Positions 7,859 to 19,800 of a stretch of 64,000 nucleotides of DNA are shown here, piece by piece. Source of the DNA: Catellatospora bangladeshensis (GTDB taxonomy: Bacteria; Actinomycetota; Actinomycetes; Mycobacteriales; Micromonosporaceae); assembly GCF_016862575.1 (NCBI RefSeq), contig NZ_BONF01000016.1:1-64000 (forward strand), read 5' to 3'. Position numbers and translations under genes: made by a program. Positions within the stretch are counted from its first letter, which is position 1, and every line of letters begins with the position of its first letter. The notes below the pieces were generated by a model. It made no database searches. It was not told where the DNA came from and saw nothing but the letters and a program-made list of their open reading frames with translations.

Positions 7859-8446
7859 ATGTCTTCGTTCACCTACGTCGCCCCGTTCCGGTTCGGCCGG
7901 CTCACGCTGTCCATGCTCGCCGTCGGCACGCTGGCGGTGCTCGCGGGCCTGCTGCTCGACCTGGGTGAGGACGCCCGGGTCGTGCTCGTCGCCGGCGGCG
8001 CCGCGCTGCCGGTCACGCTGCTCGCGTTGTACCTGCCGCTGATCCTGGGCCGGAAGCCCGGCCTGCGGGTCGACGCGGACGGGATCCTCTTCGGCGGGCG
8101 GCCGCTGATCTACGCCCGCACGTCGGCGTTCGTGCCGTGGCCGGCGATCAGCGAGATCTACCTGTTCCGGGTGCACCAGGGCCTGTTCATCACCACGTAC
8201 GTCGGGGTGCAGGGCCGGGACGGGGTCGCGCCGCTGCGCCCGTCCATGCCCGCGAGCGTCGCGGCCACCATCTGGCACGTGCCGACGGAGGTGGTGCTGT
8301 CCAGCCGCCCCGCGTTCGGCTGGCGGCTGGACAAGGCCGCGCTGACGGCTGCGGCGGGCTACTTCGCCCCGTCCGTGCCGGTCGTCGACCTGACCGAGGC
8401 CGCCCCGATGCAGCGCCAGCTCCGCGAGGTCCCACCCACCGCCTGA
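7859..8446 (+). CDS. Uncharacterised membrane protein with two N-terminal helices
   Basis: A 195-residue protein with hydrophobic segments at about residues 17-36 and 41-62, then a soluble domain of about 120 residues beginning near PGLRVDADGILFGG. The layout (two helices, then a beta-rich domain with the phrase VPWPAISEIYLFRV) recalls PH-like domains of bacterial membrane proteins, but I do not recognise a named family. It is flanked on both sides by copies of palindrome family A, so it is probably transcribed alone. Confidence 0.6.
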   Translation: MSSFTYVAPFRFGRLTLSMLAVGTLAVLAGLLLDLGEDARVVLVAGGAALPVTLLALYLPLILGRKPGLRVDADGILFGGRPLIYARTSAFVPWPAISEIYLFRVHQGLFITTYVGVQGRDGVAPLRPSMPASVAATIWHVPTEVVLSSRPAFGWRLDKAALTAAAGYFAPSVPVVDLTEAAPMQRQLREVPPTA

Positions 8447-8490
8447 CCCGCGTCCACGCGCCCGCGCCCCCGCCCGCGCCGCGCCCGACG

Positions 8491-8569
8491 ATGATCGTCC
8501 GACTTGCCAGGCACATGGGCGAATGCGGGCGCAAGATACGCCCGTTTGCCAGGCAAGTCGGACGATCAT
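8491..8569. repeat. Palindrome family A, copy 2
   Basis: The best-preserved copy. The outer arms ATGATCGTCCGACTTGCC and GGCAAGTCGGACGATCAT are perfect reverse complements. The inner part holds TGGGCG...CGCCC. It lies between convergent genes ending at 8446 and 8649. Confidence 0.88.
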
Positions 8570-8648
8570 GGCGGGCCGGACGGGGCGGGCCGGGCTGGGT
8601 CGGCCGGTCTGGGCGGCGTGGCCGGGCGCTGTGCCTGGGCGGGGTCGG

Positions 8649-9608
8649 TCAGCGGCGGCGGCCGCGGGGCTTGAGCTGGGCGTTCGGGAGGACGGGAGCA
8701 GGCAGCGGGTCGCCGTCGTAGCCGTGGACCTCGCCGAAGCGCGCGTCGGCCGCCGTCCACTGCTCACGCGCGGCGGCGATGTCGTCGTGGCTGCGGCCGA
8801 CGAAGTTCCACCACATCACGATCTCCTCCTCGAACGGCTCCCCGCCGAGCAGCAGCACCCGGGCCGGGGCGCGGCTGGAGAGGTCGAGCGTGGTGCGCTC
8901 ACGGCCGAGGTAGAGCAGGGTGCCGGGGGTGAGTGGCACGCCGTCGACGTGGGCGGCGCCGTCCAGCACGAGGGCCGCGTACTCGAAGTCCGGCCGCAGC
9001 GGCAGCGTGAGGGTGGCGTCCGCGTCCAGCGCGGCCTCCGCGCCGACGATGGGGGTGTACGCCGTCGCGGGCGACACGGCCCCGTCCAGCTCGCCCAGCA
9101 GCACGGTGACCGTCGCCCCCGGCCGGGCCAGCACCGGCAGATCATCATGGTGCGCGAACGCGGGCGCGACCGCGCGGGCGTGCTCGGGCAGCGCGACCCA
9201 CAGCTGCACCCCGTGCAGCGGGCCGGTCCGGACGGCCGGGGACTCCTCGGAGTGTGCGATGCCGTGCCCGGCGGTCATCAGGTTGAGCTGCCCGGGACGG
9301 ATCAGCGCCACGCTGCCGATGCTGTCGCGGTGCAGGATCTCGCCCGCGACGAGCCAGCTGACGGTCTGCAGGCCGGTGTGCGGGTGGGGCGCGACGCGCA
9401 TGTCGTGGTCGGCCGGGCCGTACTGGTCGACGAAGCACCAGGCGCCGACCATGCGCCGCTCCTTGTGCGGCAGCGTCCGGCTGACCGCCATCCCGCGAGT
9501 GCCGCCGAGCACCACCTCGCGGCCCGGCATCAGCTCGTGCGTCGGCCCGTCCGGCACCTGCTCGTGCCCGCACGGCGTCTCGACCGGCGCCGCCTCAACG
9601 TTGCTCAT
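8649..9608 (-). CDS. Pirin-family protein
   Basis: A 319-residue bicupin of the pirin family. The N-terminal metal-binding cupin motif is visible as HPHTGLQTVSWLVAGE, with the following GQLNLMTAGHGIAHSE typical of the family. Pirins are iron-binding proteins; some bacterial ones have quercetinase activity or modulate central metabolic enzymes. ATG start at 9608. The gene lies between family A copy 2 and family C copy 1 and points away from acnA. A second, distinct pirin gene is at 15346. Confidence 0.88.
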   Translation of the reverse strand: MSNVEAAPVETPCGHEQVPDGPTHELMPGREVVLGGTRGMAVSRTLPHKERRMVGAWCFVDQYGPADHDMRVAPHPHTGLQTVSWLVAGEILHRDSIGSVALIRPGQLNLMTAGHGIAHSEESPAVRTGPLHGVQLWVALPEHARAVAPAFAHHDDLPVLARPGATVTVLLGELDGAVSPATAYTPIVGAEAALDADATLTLPLRPDFEYAALVLDGAAHVDGVPLTPGTLLYLGRERTTLDLSSRAPARVLLLGGEPFEEEIVMWWNFVGRSHDDIAAAREQWTAADARFGEVHGYDGDPLPAPVLPNAQLKPRGRRR

Positions 9609-9645
9609 GCAACGACCCTAGCCCGCCGCGCCGCGAGCCGCCCAC

Positions 9646-9700
9646 GAAGGAAGGGCACCTTCTTAACGCTATGCGTAGAGGAAGGGCACCTTCTTAACCC
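9646..9700. repeat. Palindrome family C, copy 1 (direct arrangement)
   Basis: GGAAGGGCACCTTCTTAAC occurs twice in the same direction, separated by GCTATGCGTAGA. In the other two copies (9845 and 16423) the units are inverted. It lies just upstream of the first pirin gene. Confidence 0.8.
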
Positions 9701-9723
9701 CTCCCGCCACGGTGTTCCGGGGG

Positions 9724-9791
9724 GAGATCGCTGCTTCGTGTCAGAAAGTGAGGTGGGAGCTGAGCTTTGGACACGAGGTACCGATCTTGCC
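9724..9791. repeat. Palindrome family E, copy 2
   Basis: GAGATCGCTGCTTCGTGTC on the left pairs with GACACGAGGTACCGATCTTG-like sequence on the right. It resembles the better-preserved copy at 58991-59059. Together with the family C copies on each side it fills the gap 9609-9905, in which I see no gene. Confidence 0.6.
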
Positions 9792-9844
9792 CACCGCCGC
9801 GCCGGACCGCGCGCCACGGACCGCGTGCGCCCCTGACCGCAGAC

Positions 9845-9898
9845 GTTAAGAAGGGCACCTTCTTCTACGCATAGCGTTAAGAAGGTGCCCTTCCTTGC
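9845..9898. repeat. Palindrome family C, copy 2
   Basis: GTTAAGAAGGGCACCTTCTT and GCGTTAAGAAGGTGCCCTTC flank TACGCATA. Each unit is itself a small hairpin (GAAGGGCACCTTC, GAAGGTGCCCTTC). It ends seven bases before the acnA stop codon, so it may also act as the transcript terminator of acnA. Confidence 0.82.
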
Positions 9899-9905
9899 TT
9901 ACAGG

Positions 9906-12629
<2,724 letters not shown>

Positions 12630-12734
12630 GTCGTACTCCTTCACAGCGGGTCTGTTACAGCCTGAGTCTTTCGCAGAGGTTGGAGCCTGGGCAGGTAAGG
12701 CAAGACTTACTCCGCCACGGCTCGACGAACTAAA

Positions 12735-12750
12735 CCGTACGTCCGTCTTG
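12735..12750. promoter_or_regulatory. Candidate AcnR operator upstream of acnA
   Basis: CCGTACGTCCGTCTTG resembles CCGTACGTACGGCTTG in the acnR promoter (4206-4221): 14 of 16 positions agree. It is about 106 bases before the acnA start, between acnA and the divergent VOC gene, and could serve either. Confidence 0.45.
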
Positions 12751-12783
12751 TTTTGGGCGCAAGCCCGTGCCAGACTCCGAGAC

Positions 12784-13146
12784 GTGATTCACCACGTACA
12801 GGTCGCCTGCCCCCGGGGCAGCGAGGACGTCCTGCGTGCCTTCTACGTCGGCGTCCTCGGCATGACCGAGAAGCCCAAACCGCCCGCCCTCGCCGTACGC
12901 GGCGGCTGCTGGTTCGTCGACGACTACGGCAGCGAACTCCACCTCGGCGTCGAAGACGACTTCCACCCCGCCCGCAAGGCCCACCCCGCCCTCCTCCGCC
13001 CCGACCTCGACGCCCTCGCCGACCGCCTGCAGGCCGCCGGCTACCCCGTCACCTGGGGCAACGACGAGGTCCCCGCCCTCCGCCGCTTCCACACCGAAGA
13101 CCCCCACGCCAACCGCCTCGAGTTCGTCCTCCCCCTCGCCCCCTGA
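12784..13146 (+). CDS. VOC/glyoxalase-fold protein
   Basis: A 120-residue single-domain protein of the vicinal oxygen chelate superfamily. It begins with [10 protein letters not shown] and has the repeated beta-alpha-beta-beta-beta pattern; [11 protein letters not shown] (near residue 24-34) and ANRLEFVLP at the C terminus match the metal-ligand regions. The GTG at 12784 gives the normal start for the fold; the longer frame upstream overlaps the acnA promoter and is unlikely. It is divergent from acnA. Substrate unknown; such small VOC proteins include resistance proteins and lyases. Confidence 0.75.
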   Translation: MIHHVQVACPRGSEDVLRAFYVGVLGMTEKPKPPALAVRGGCWFVDDYGSELHLGVEDDFHPARKAHPALLRPDLDALADRLQAAGYPVTWGNDEVPALRRFHTEDPHANRLEFVLPLAP

Positions 13147-13150
13147 CTGC

Positions 13151-13211
13151 GTTGATCATGAACTTATGGGCAGGTTCGACGGTGTGTCGTGTCCATAACT
13201 TCATGATCGAC
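13151..13211. repeat. Palindrome family B, copy 1
   Basis: GTTGATCATGAACTTATGG on the left and CCATAACTTCATGATCGAC on the right form an almost perfect inverted repeat around CAGGTTCGACGGTGTGTC. It begins 5 bases after the VOC gene. Other copies are at 15188, 22689 and 38595. Confidence 0.88.
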
Positions 13212-13298
13212 GAGCCTTGCGCCGTGCGCTGAGCGCCGCAGGCCACCGGGTGGGGATTGGATCTCGCTGCACGGTTGGCGCTGCGGGAGGGTGGGGGC

Positions 13299-13943
13299 AT
13301 GGTGACGTGGGGTGCGGTGCTGGGGGTGTTCGCGGTCGCGCTGGCGATGGTGCTGACGCCGGGGCCGAACATGATGTATCTGGTGTCGCGGAGCATCACG
13401 CAGGGGCGGCGGGCCGGGCTGATCTCGCTGGCCGGGGTGGCGGTGGGGTTCCTGGTGTACCTGTCGGCGACGAACCTCGGGCTGTCGGCGATGTTCCTCG
13501 CGGTGCCGCAGCTGTATCTCGCGGTCAAGCTGGCCGGTGCGTGCTACCTGGGCTGGCTGGCGTTCAAGACGCTGCGGCCGGGCGGGGTGTCGGTGTTCGC
13601 ACCGGCCGCGCTGCCGCCGGACTCGCCGCGGCGGCTGTTCACCATGGGCCTGGTCACCAACCTGCTCAACCCCAAGGTCGCGATCATCTACCTCTCGCTG
13701 ATCCCGCAGTTCGTCCGGCCTGAGGCCGGGCATGTGCTGGTACAGGGTTTCGCGCTGGGCGCGGTGCAGATCGCCGTCGCGGTCACCGTCAACGGCCTGA
13801 TCGTCCTGGCGGCCGGTGCCATAGCCGGGTTCCTGGCAGATCGTCCGGTATGGCTGCGCGCCCAGCGCTACCTCATGGGCTCCGTGCTCGGCCTGCTCGC
13901 CGTGCGCATGGCCACCGACAACGCCCGCCCCGCTCCCGCCTGA
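13299..13943 (+). CDS. LysE-family exporter
   Basis: A 214-residue inner-membrane protein of the LysE/RhtB family, which exports amino acids or related small molecules. The signature LTPGPNMMYLVSRSI appears near residues 19-33, and about six hydrophobic segments can be drawn, the usual number. The loop TNLLNPKVAI (near 123-132) is typical. I chose the ATG at 13299, just after GGGAGGGTGGGGGC; a GTG one codon later is equally possible. It stands alone between a family B palindrome and a small unknown gene. Confidence 0.87.
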   Translation: MVTWGAVLGVFAVALAMVLTPGPNMMYLVSRSITQGRRAGLISLAGVAVGFLVYLSATNLGLSAMFLAVPQLYLAVKLAGACYLGWLAFKTLRPGGVSVFAPAALPPDSPRRLFTMGLVTNLLNPKVAIIYLSLIPQFVRPEAGHVLVQGFALGAVQIAVAVTVNGLIVLAAGAIAGFLADRPVWLRAQRYLMGSVLGLLAVRMATDNARPAPA

Positions 13944-13981
13944 GCCGTCCGGTGTCGGTGCAGGCCGCTACCCTCCCGCGC

Positions 13982-14383
13982 ATGGGTGTGGTGGTGGACT
14001 ACTTCGCGGCGACCGAGGCGGAGTTCGCCGCGCTCGGGCTCGACGGTTCGCCGTACCAGCAGGATCTTTTGGTGGTCCACCGCAAGGGCTGGCTGGACGG
14101 GCTGCCGTCGCTGGCCGCCGAGCTGACCGGGCGCGACCGCAGCGAGTTCGGCAGGGAGATCCCGCTGAGCCCGCAGGACGAGGATTACGAGGGCCCGCTG
14201 CTGCTGGGTGTGCCCGCCGGCGCCAGGCTCGCGCTGGCCGAGGTGCCCGACGAGCGGCTGGCCGAGTACGCCGACGACGAGCTGCTCGACGAGTTCGAGA
14301 CGCGCTGGGTCGCCGCGATCCGCGATCTGGCCCGGCACGCGCAGGCGACCGGCCGCGAGCTCTACTGCTACTCCATCTGGTAG
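13982..14383 (+). CDS. Conserved hypothetical protein, 133 residues
   Basis: A small acidic soluble protein starting MGVVVDYFAA and ending CYSIW. No signal peptide or membrane helix is visible. It resembles other short actinobacterial proteins of unknown function, and I do not recognise a family. Its 3' end overlaps that of the convergent pentapeptide-like gene by 16 bases. Composition is like its neighbours. Confidence 0.6.
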   Translation: MGVVVDYFAATEAEFAALGLDGSPYQQDLLVVHRKGWLDGLPSLAAELTGRDRSEFGREIPLSPQDEDYEGPLLLGVPAGARLALAEVPDERLAEYADDELLDEFETRWVAAIRDLARHAQATGRELYCYSIW

Positions 14384-15162
14384 CCGGTCAGCAGGGCGAA
14401 CACCTCGGCCCGCAACGCGGGCGGCACCTCGCGCCCGATCCACCAGTCGGTGACCAGCGCCATGTCCGCGTTGTCCTGTAGCGCGCGCTCGCGGCCGAAG
14501 CGGAGGTGGAACTGGATGTCCTGCTTCGCCGGCGAATCGGGCCAGGTCTCCACGACGGCCAGCGTCGCCGTCACCCGGTCTGACATGTGGTCCAGCACGG
14601 CGTGCCCGGGTGGCCCGGGGAACCGCTGCGCCCGCAGGTCGATGTGCCGGAAGGCGACGCCGACCAGTTCGGCACCGGCGAAGTCGTTCCCGGTGAACTC
14701 ATTGCGATCGCGTCCGAGCGCCTCGATCCGGTCGGTGGGCCGCCCCCAGAAGTTGACGTCCTGGATCTTGCCCCGGAACGTGCACGCCACGAACTCGGCC
14801 TCGTGGGTGAAGCTCATGCCGCGCAGCTTGGCCCGGTCGAACAGGCACTGCTCGAACCGCGCGTTGCCCCAGAAGGTGTTGCCGGTGGGAAACCGGACCC
14901 GGGTGAAGTCGCAGCGGCGATAGACCGTCTGCGGCCACCGCCTGCCGTCCCACTGGCCTTCTCCGGCGCCGGTCAGCCCGAAGTGCGTGGCGGCGAAGCG
15001 CGCACCGGTGAAATCGCAGTCCTCGAACGTCGAGTGGTACGCCGCGAACAGCCCGATCCGCGCCTCCCGAAAGTCGACGCCGCTCACCTCGGCCTCCGCG
15101 AACCGCGCCTCAGCTCCTCCCGGCCCGTCCCACCGGCCGTCACGGATCCCAGCCCTGGCCAT
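14368..15162 (-). CDS. Pentapeptide-repeat-like protein
   Basis: A 264-residue protein. The N-terminal half shows degenerate pentapeptide-type repeats, with strings such as ADF/ARF-like CDFTGARFAATHF, RCDFTRVRFP and CLFDRAKLRGMSF, which predict a right-handed beta helix (about residues 20-165). The C-terminal part, from about DLRAQRFPG, is helical and conserved in actinobacteria without known role. I chose the ATG at 15162, with GGGAG upstream; the frame extends by seven codons to a GTG. It converges on, and overlaps, the gene ending at 14383. Function unknown. Confidence 0.65.
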   Translation of the reverse strand: MARAGIRDGRWDGPGGAEARFAEAEVSGVDFREARIGLFAAYHSTFEDCDFTGARFAATHFGLTGAGEGQWDGRRWPQTVYRRCDFTRVRFPTGNTFWGNARFEQCLFDRAKLRGMSFTHEAEFVACTFRGKIQDVNFWGRPTDRIEALGRDRNEFTGNDFAGAELVGVAFRHIDLRAQRFPGPPGHAVLDHMSDRVTATLAVVETWPDSPAKQDIQFHLRFGRERALQDNADMALVTDWWIGREVPPALRAEVFALLTGYQME

Positions 15163-15187
15163 CAGCCCGCTCCCGCATGTCACGAAG

Positions 15188-15248
15188 GTCGATCATGAGG
15201 TTGTGCCACAAACACGCCGTCGAACCTTGCCATAAGTTCATGATCAAC
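15188..15248. repeat. Palindrome family B, copy 2
   Basis: In reverse complement it starts GTTGATCATGAACTTATGG and continues CAAGGTTCGACGGCGTGT, nearly identical to copy 1. It lies between divergent genes starting at 15162 and 15346, so this copy is not at a transcript end. Confidence 0.85.
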
Positions 15249-15294
15249 GGGGTCGGATGGCGGTGGGGTGGGGTGGTGGGAATGGTGGACGGTC

Positions 15295-15308
15295 GTTGAC
15301 TGTTCAAC
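15295..15308. promoter_or_regulatory. Possible operator of the second pirin gene
   Basis: GTTGACTGTTCAAC is a perfect inverted repeat with 5-base arms around CTGT, 38 bases before the pirin start. TTGA...TCAA sites are typical for MarR/OhrR-type regulators. The assignment is weak because no regulator gene is adjacent. Confidence 0.3.
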
Positions 15309-15345
15309 TATTGTGTCAGGGAGTAAGTGAGCAGAGGAGGGTGTC

Positions 15346-16350
15346 ATGCCTGCCGTTACCGTTGAAGACCTGTTGGTGCTGCCGCGGGTGGCTGTGCCCG
15401 GTGAGGCCGCCGTCGAGCGCAAGGTGGCGTCGGTTACCGCCGCGCCGTCGGGGTTCGAGGGCGAGGGTTTCCCGGTGCGGCGCGCGTTCGCCGGGGTGGA
15501 CCTGCGGGCGCTGGACCCGTTCATTCACATGGATCAGATGGGCGAGGTGGAGTACGCGCCCGGGGAGCCGAAGGGGACCCCGTGGCACCCGCACCGCGGC
15601 TTCGAGACCGTGACCTACCTGCTGGACGGCACGTTCCGGCACCAGGACTCGCACGGTGGCGGCGGCCTGATCAGCGACGGCGACACCCAGTGGATGACGG
15701 CCGGGTCCGGCCTGCTGCACATCGAGGCGCCGCCGGAGGAGCTGGTGCTGTCGGGCGGCCTGTTCCACGGCTTCCAGCTGTGGGTGAACCTGCCCGCGAA
15801 GCAGAAGATGTCGCCGCCGCGCTACCAGGACATCCGGGCCGGTCAGGTGTCGCTGCTCAGCTCGCCCGACGGCGGCGTGCTGCTGCGCGTCATCGCCGGT
15901 GAGGTCGCCGGGCACAGCGGGCCGGGCATCACCCACACACCGATCGCCCTGGTGCACGCGACGCTGGCGCCGGGGGCGCAGCTGCGGCTGCCGTGGCGGC
16001 CCGACTTCAACGCGCTGGTGTACACGCTGGCGGGCGCGGGTTCGGTGGGCGCCGAGCGGCGGCCGGTGAAGCTGGGCGACCTGGCGGTGTTCGGGGCCGG
16101 TGACGTGATCACGGTCGAGGCCGACCGGGCGCAGGAGAGCCGTAACGCGGCGGGCATGGACGTGCTGATCCTGGGCGGCCTGCCGATCCGCGAGCCGGTG
16201 ATGGCGTACGGGCCGTTCGTGATGAACACGAAGGCCGAGTTGATCCAGGCGTTCGAGGACTACCAGGCGGGCAAGCTGGGCGTGATCCCGAGCGAGCCGC
16301 GCAAGGTGGACGTCGGCAAGGGCGACCACCCGGGGCACGACGTGCTCTGA
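15346..16350 (+). CDS. Pirin-family protein (second)
   Basis: A 334-residue pirin. The cupin motif HPHRGFETVTYLLDGTFRHQDSHGG (residues about 85-109, shown in outline) has the iron-binding histidines, followed by GDTQWMTAGSGLLHIE. It differs clearly from the pirin at 8649 and belongs to another branch. AGAGGAGGG lies correctly before the ATG. The gene is preceded by an inverted repeat that could be an operator and followed by a family C palindrome. Confidence 0.88.
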   Translation: MPAVTVEDLLVLPRVAVPGEAAVERKVASVTAAPSGFEGEGFPVRRAFAGVDLRALDPFIHMDQMGEVEYAPGEPKGTPWHPHRGFETVTYLLDGTFRHQDSHGGGGLISDGDTQWMTAGSGLLHIEAPPEELVLSGGLFHGFQLWVNLPAKQKMSPPRYQDIRAGQVSLLSSPDGGVLLRVIAGEVAGHSGPGITHTPIALVHATLAPGAQLRLPWRPDFNALVYTLAGAGSVGAERRPVKLGDLAVFGAGDVITVEADRAQESRNAAGMDVLILGGLPIREPVMAYGPFVMNTKAELIQAFEDYQAGKLGVIPSEPRKVDVGKGDHPGHDVL

Positions 16351-16422
16351 CCGTCAGCCGCCGTCCGGTGCCGGCCCAGCGGCGCCGGACGGCCCATCTC
16401 GTGGCCCGTCGGCGTGGCCACG

Positions 16423-16476
16423 GTTAAGAAGGGCACCTTCTTATACGCGAAGCGTTAAGAAGGTGCCCTTCCTTGC
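16423..16476. repeat. Palindrome family C, copy 3
   Basis: GGTTAAGAAGGGCACCTTCTTATACGCGAAGCG...TTAAGAAGGTGCCCTTCCTTGC in outline, very close to copy 2 at 9845. It lies between the 3' ends of the convergent pirin gene (plus) and the small proline-rich gene (minus). Confidence 0.85.
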
Positions 16477-16478
16477 TC

Positions 16479-16637
16479 TCACGGGATCGGTGGGAGCGGG
16501 GGGAGGGGGAGTTCGGGGATGGGCGGCAGGCTCGGGTCCACGGGGAGGCCCGGGACGGCGCCGCCGCCGGTCAGGATCGTGATGAGACTGGCGAGCAGAT
16601 CGTGGATGCTGCCCAGCAGTTCGGTGATGGCTTCCAT
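16479..16637 (-). CDS. Small protein with hydrophobic helix and proline-rich end
   Basis: A 52-residue ORF: MEAITELLGSIHDLLASLIT forms an amphipathic or membrane helix, followed by GGG and a Pro/Leu-rich tail (LPPIPELPLPPLPPIP). GAGAGG lies 8 bases before the ATG. The codon bias at third positions agrees with a real gene, and the stop is followed at once by a family C palindrome. It lies divergent from the amylopullulanase gene. No family recognised. Confidence 0.45.
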   Translation of the reverse strand: MEAITELLGSIHDLLASLITILTGGGAVPGLPVDPSLPPIPELPLPPLPPIP

Positions 16638-16790
16638 CGGTTCCGCCTCTCGGTCCGGGAGTTGCGGGGAATCGGCCGATTAGGTCTATTTGATAGCCGA
16701 TATCCGACTTACGGCAAGGATGAGCCTGCTTCCGGGTGTCCGCCGGACGGGTGGCGCTGGCGTGCGTTTCATAGGGATGCTGTCAACACG

Positions 16791-16811
16791 GCAAGCGTTG
16801 CAAGGTCTTGC
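16791..16811. promoter_or_regulatory. Possible LacI/MalR-type operator of the amylopullulanase gene
   Basis: GCAAGCGTTGCAAGGTCTTGC contains GCAAG, TTGCAAG and CTTGC in overlapping inverted and direct arrangement, 78 bases before the start. CTTGCA-type repeats are known sites for MalR-like repressors of amylase genes in streptomycetes. No such regulator is encoded nearby. Confidence 0.4.
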
Positions 16812-16888
16812 GTAAACATTTCAGTTACCCGTATGTTGCCGCTGATGCTCGTGTGACGCCCCCGAATCCCTTCCGCAGGAGTTGGCCC

Positions 16889-19800
16889 ATGGCAGCCCTT
16901 CGCGCCCTCGTGCGCACCGCCGCACCGCTACGCGGGAAACCGAGAAACCTCAGGATCCTCCTCATCGGACTGCTGGCGCTGGTGCTCACCGCCGCGCCGA
17001 TCGTGGTGGTCCGCGTCCTGTCCGGCGACGGCCCCGCGCAGTGGGTGGAGGCCGGCGAGACGTACTGGCAGGACGAGCCCGCCGAGGCCGCGCTGGCCGG
17101 TGCCGCGACGCCGCAGCGGCAGGCGGAGCAGTTCTACTTCGTGCTGCCCGACCGGTTCGCCAACGGCGACGCCCGCAACGACAGGGGCGGGCTGAGCGGC
17201 GACCGGCTCAAGACCGGCCTGGACAAGACCGACAAGGGCTTCTACCACGGCGGCGACCTGGCCGGCGTGATCGACAAGCTGGACTACATCCAGGGCCTGG
17301 GCACGACCGCGATCTGGCTCGCGCCGGTGTTCAAGAACCGGCCGGTGCAGGGCACCGGGGCCGACGCGTCGGCCGGTTACCACGGTTACTGGATCACCGA
17401 CTTCACCCAGGTGGACCCGCACTTCGGCACCAACGCCGACCTGAAGAGGCTGGTCAAGCTCGCGCACGAGCGCGGCATCAAGATCTACCTCGACGTGATC
17501 GTCAACCACACGGCCGACGTCATCGCGTACGAGGAGAACCAGTACTCCTACGTGGACAAGAAGACCAGCCCGTACGCCGACGCGCAGGGCCGGGCCTTCG
17601 AGGACGCAAACTACGCCGACGGGCGTAACGGGTTCCCGCAGGTGGACCGCACGTCGATGCCGTACACCCCCGTCTTCAAGAACGCGGCCGACGCGAAGGC
17701 CAAGGTGCCCGCGTGGCTGAACGACCCGACGATGTACCACAACCGGGGCGACTCCACCTTCTCCGGCGAGAACAGCACCTACGGTGACTTCTTCGGCCTG
17801 GACGACCTGTGGACCGAGCGCCCCGACGTGGTGCGCGGCATGACGAAGATCTACTCCGACTGGATCGCGTCGACCGGCATCGACGGCTACCGGCTGGACA
17901 CCGCCAAGCACGTGAACATGGAGTTCTGGCCGCAGTTCAGCCAGGGCATCGCGAGCAACGCCAGGAAGGCGGGCAAGCCGGACTTCTTCATGTTCGGCGA
18001 GGTGTACTCGGCCGACCCGGCGATCATGTCGAGCTACGTGCGGCAGGGGCAGCTCCAGGCCACCCTGGACTTCGGCTTCCAGGCCGCCGCGCAGGGCTTC
18101 GTCACCGGCGGCTCGGGCCAGGGCCTGGCCGACCTGTACGCCGCCGACGGCATGTACACCGCGCGCGGCGCGGACGCGTACACGCTGCCGACCTTCCTCG
18201 GCAACCACGACATGGGCCGCATCGGCACGTTCATCAGGAACTCCGGCGCGGACGCGGACGCGGCGCTGCAGCGGGACCGGCTCGCGCACGAGCTGATGTT
18301 CCTCACCCGCGGCCAGCCGGTCGTCTACTCCGGCGACGAGCAGGGCTTCACCGGCAACGGCGGGGACAAGGACGCCCGGCAGGACATGTTCGCCACCCAG
18401 GTGGCCGACTACCTCGACGACGACCTGCTCGGCACCGACCGCACCCACGCCGCCGACCAGTACGACACCGCACACCCGCTCTACCGCGCCATCGCGGACC
18501 TGGGCGCGCTGCGCCAGGCGCACCCGGCGCTGCGCGACGGCGTGCAGCTGACCCGGCACGCGGGCGACGGCGTGTTCGCGTTCTCCCGCCTGGACCGGAC
18601 CTCCCGTACGGAGTACCTGGTCGCGGCCAACAGCGGCACCGCACCGAAGACCGTCACCGTGGACACGGCGACGGCGGGGGCGGCGTTCGGGCAGCTCTAC
18701 CCGGCGGTGGGCAGCGGTGTCACGGCCGGTGCCGACGGCAGGGTGACCATCACGGTCCCGGCGCTGTCCAGCATCGTGCTGCGGGCCGACCGGGCCGTGC
18801 CGCAGGCGGGGGACCCGCAGGTCAGCATCGTGCCGGCCGACGGCACCAAGGTGGCCACCCGGGCCGCGATCACCGCGCAGGTCACCGGTGACCCCCTCGC
18901 GACGGTCAGCTTCGCGGCGCAGGTCGGCGACGGGGCGTGGAAGCTGCTCGGCACCGCGAACAGCGCGCCGTACACCGTGCACCACGACCTGACCGGCCTG
19001 GCCGGGGGCACCACCGTGCGCTACAAGGCCGTGGTCCGCGACGGGCAGGGCCGCACCGCGAGCGCCGTCAGCGCCATCACCGTGGCCTCGCCCGCGCAGG
19101 CCGCGCAGCGCGAGTACGTGCTGGTGCACTACCAGCGCGCCGACGGCGACTACGACCCGTGGGGGCTCTACACCTGGGGCGACGTCGACGGCTCGATGCA
19201 GCACCCGTGGCCGCAGGGGCAGCCGTTCGCCGGGGAGGACTCCTACGGCCGGTTCGCCTGGGTGAAGGTCAAGCCGGGCGCGACGAACATGGGCTTCCTG
19301 GTCGTCAACGGGTCCGGGAACAAGGACGTGGAGGCCGACCGCAGCGTCGACCCGAGCCGGGTCGGCGAGATCTGGCTCAAGTCGGGCGACGCGACGATCT
19401 ACCCCTCGCGTGCCGCCGCCACCGGCAGGGCGGACGTGCACTACCGGCGGGGCGACGGGGCGTACACCGGCTGGGGCCTGCACCTGTGGGGTGACGGCCT
19501 GGCCGCCGGGGCGGGCACCGACTGGAGCAGCCCGCGCCAGCCGGACGGCACCGACGCGTTCGGGGCACACTGGAGTGTGCCCGTCGCCGACGCCACCAAG
19601 CCGGTGAACTTCATCGTGCACCGGGGTGACGAGAAGGACCCGAACGCCGATCTCGCGGTCGACCTCGGTGTCGGCGAGGCGTGGATCGCGTCCGGCGACG
19701 CGACCGTGCACCCGACCCGGGCCGCCGCCGAGCGCACCGCCGTGCTGCACTACCGCCGCGCCGACGGGAACTACGACGGCTGGGGCCTGCACCTGTGGGA

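Noticed and set aside
12693-12715. A DtxR/IdeR iron box upstream of acnA (AGGTAAGGC..GACTTACT)
   Set aside because: The half sites resemble the consensus, but the spacing between them is wrong by several bases.
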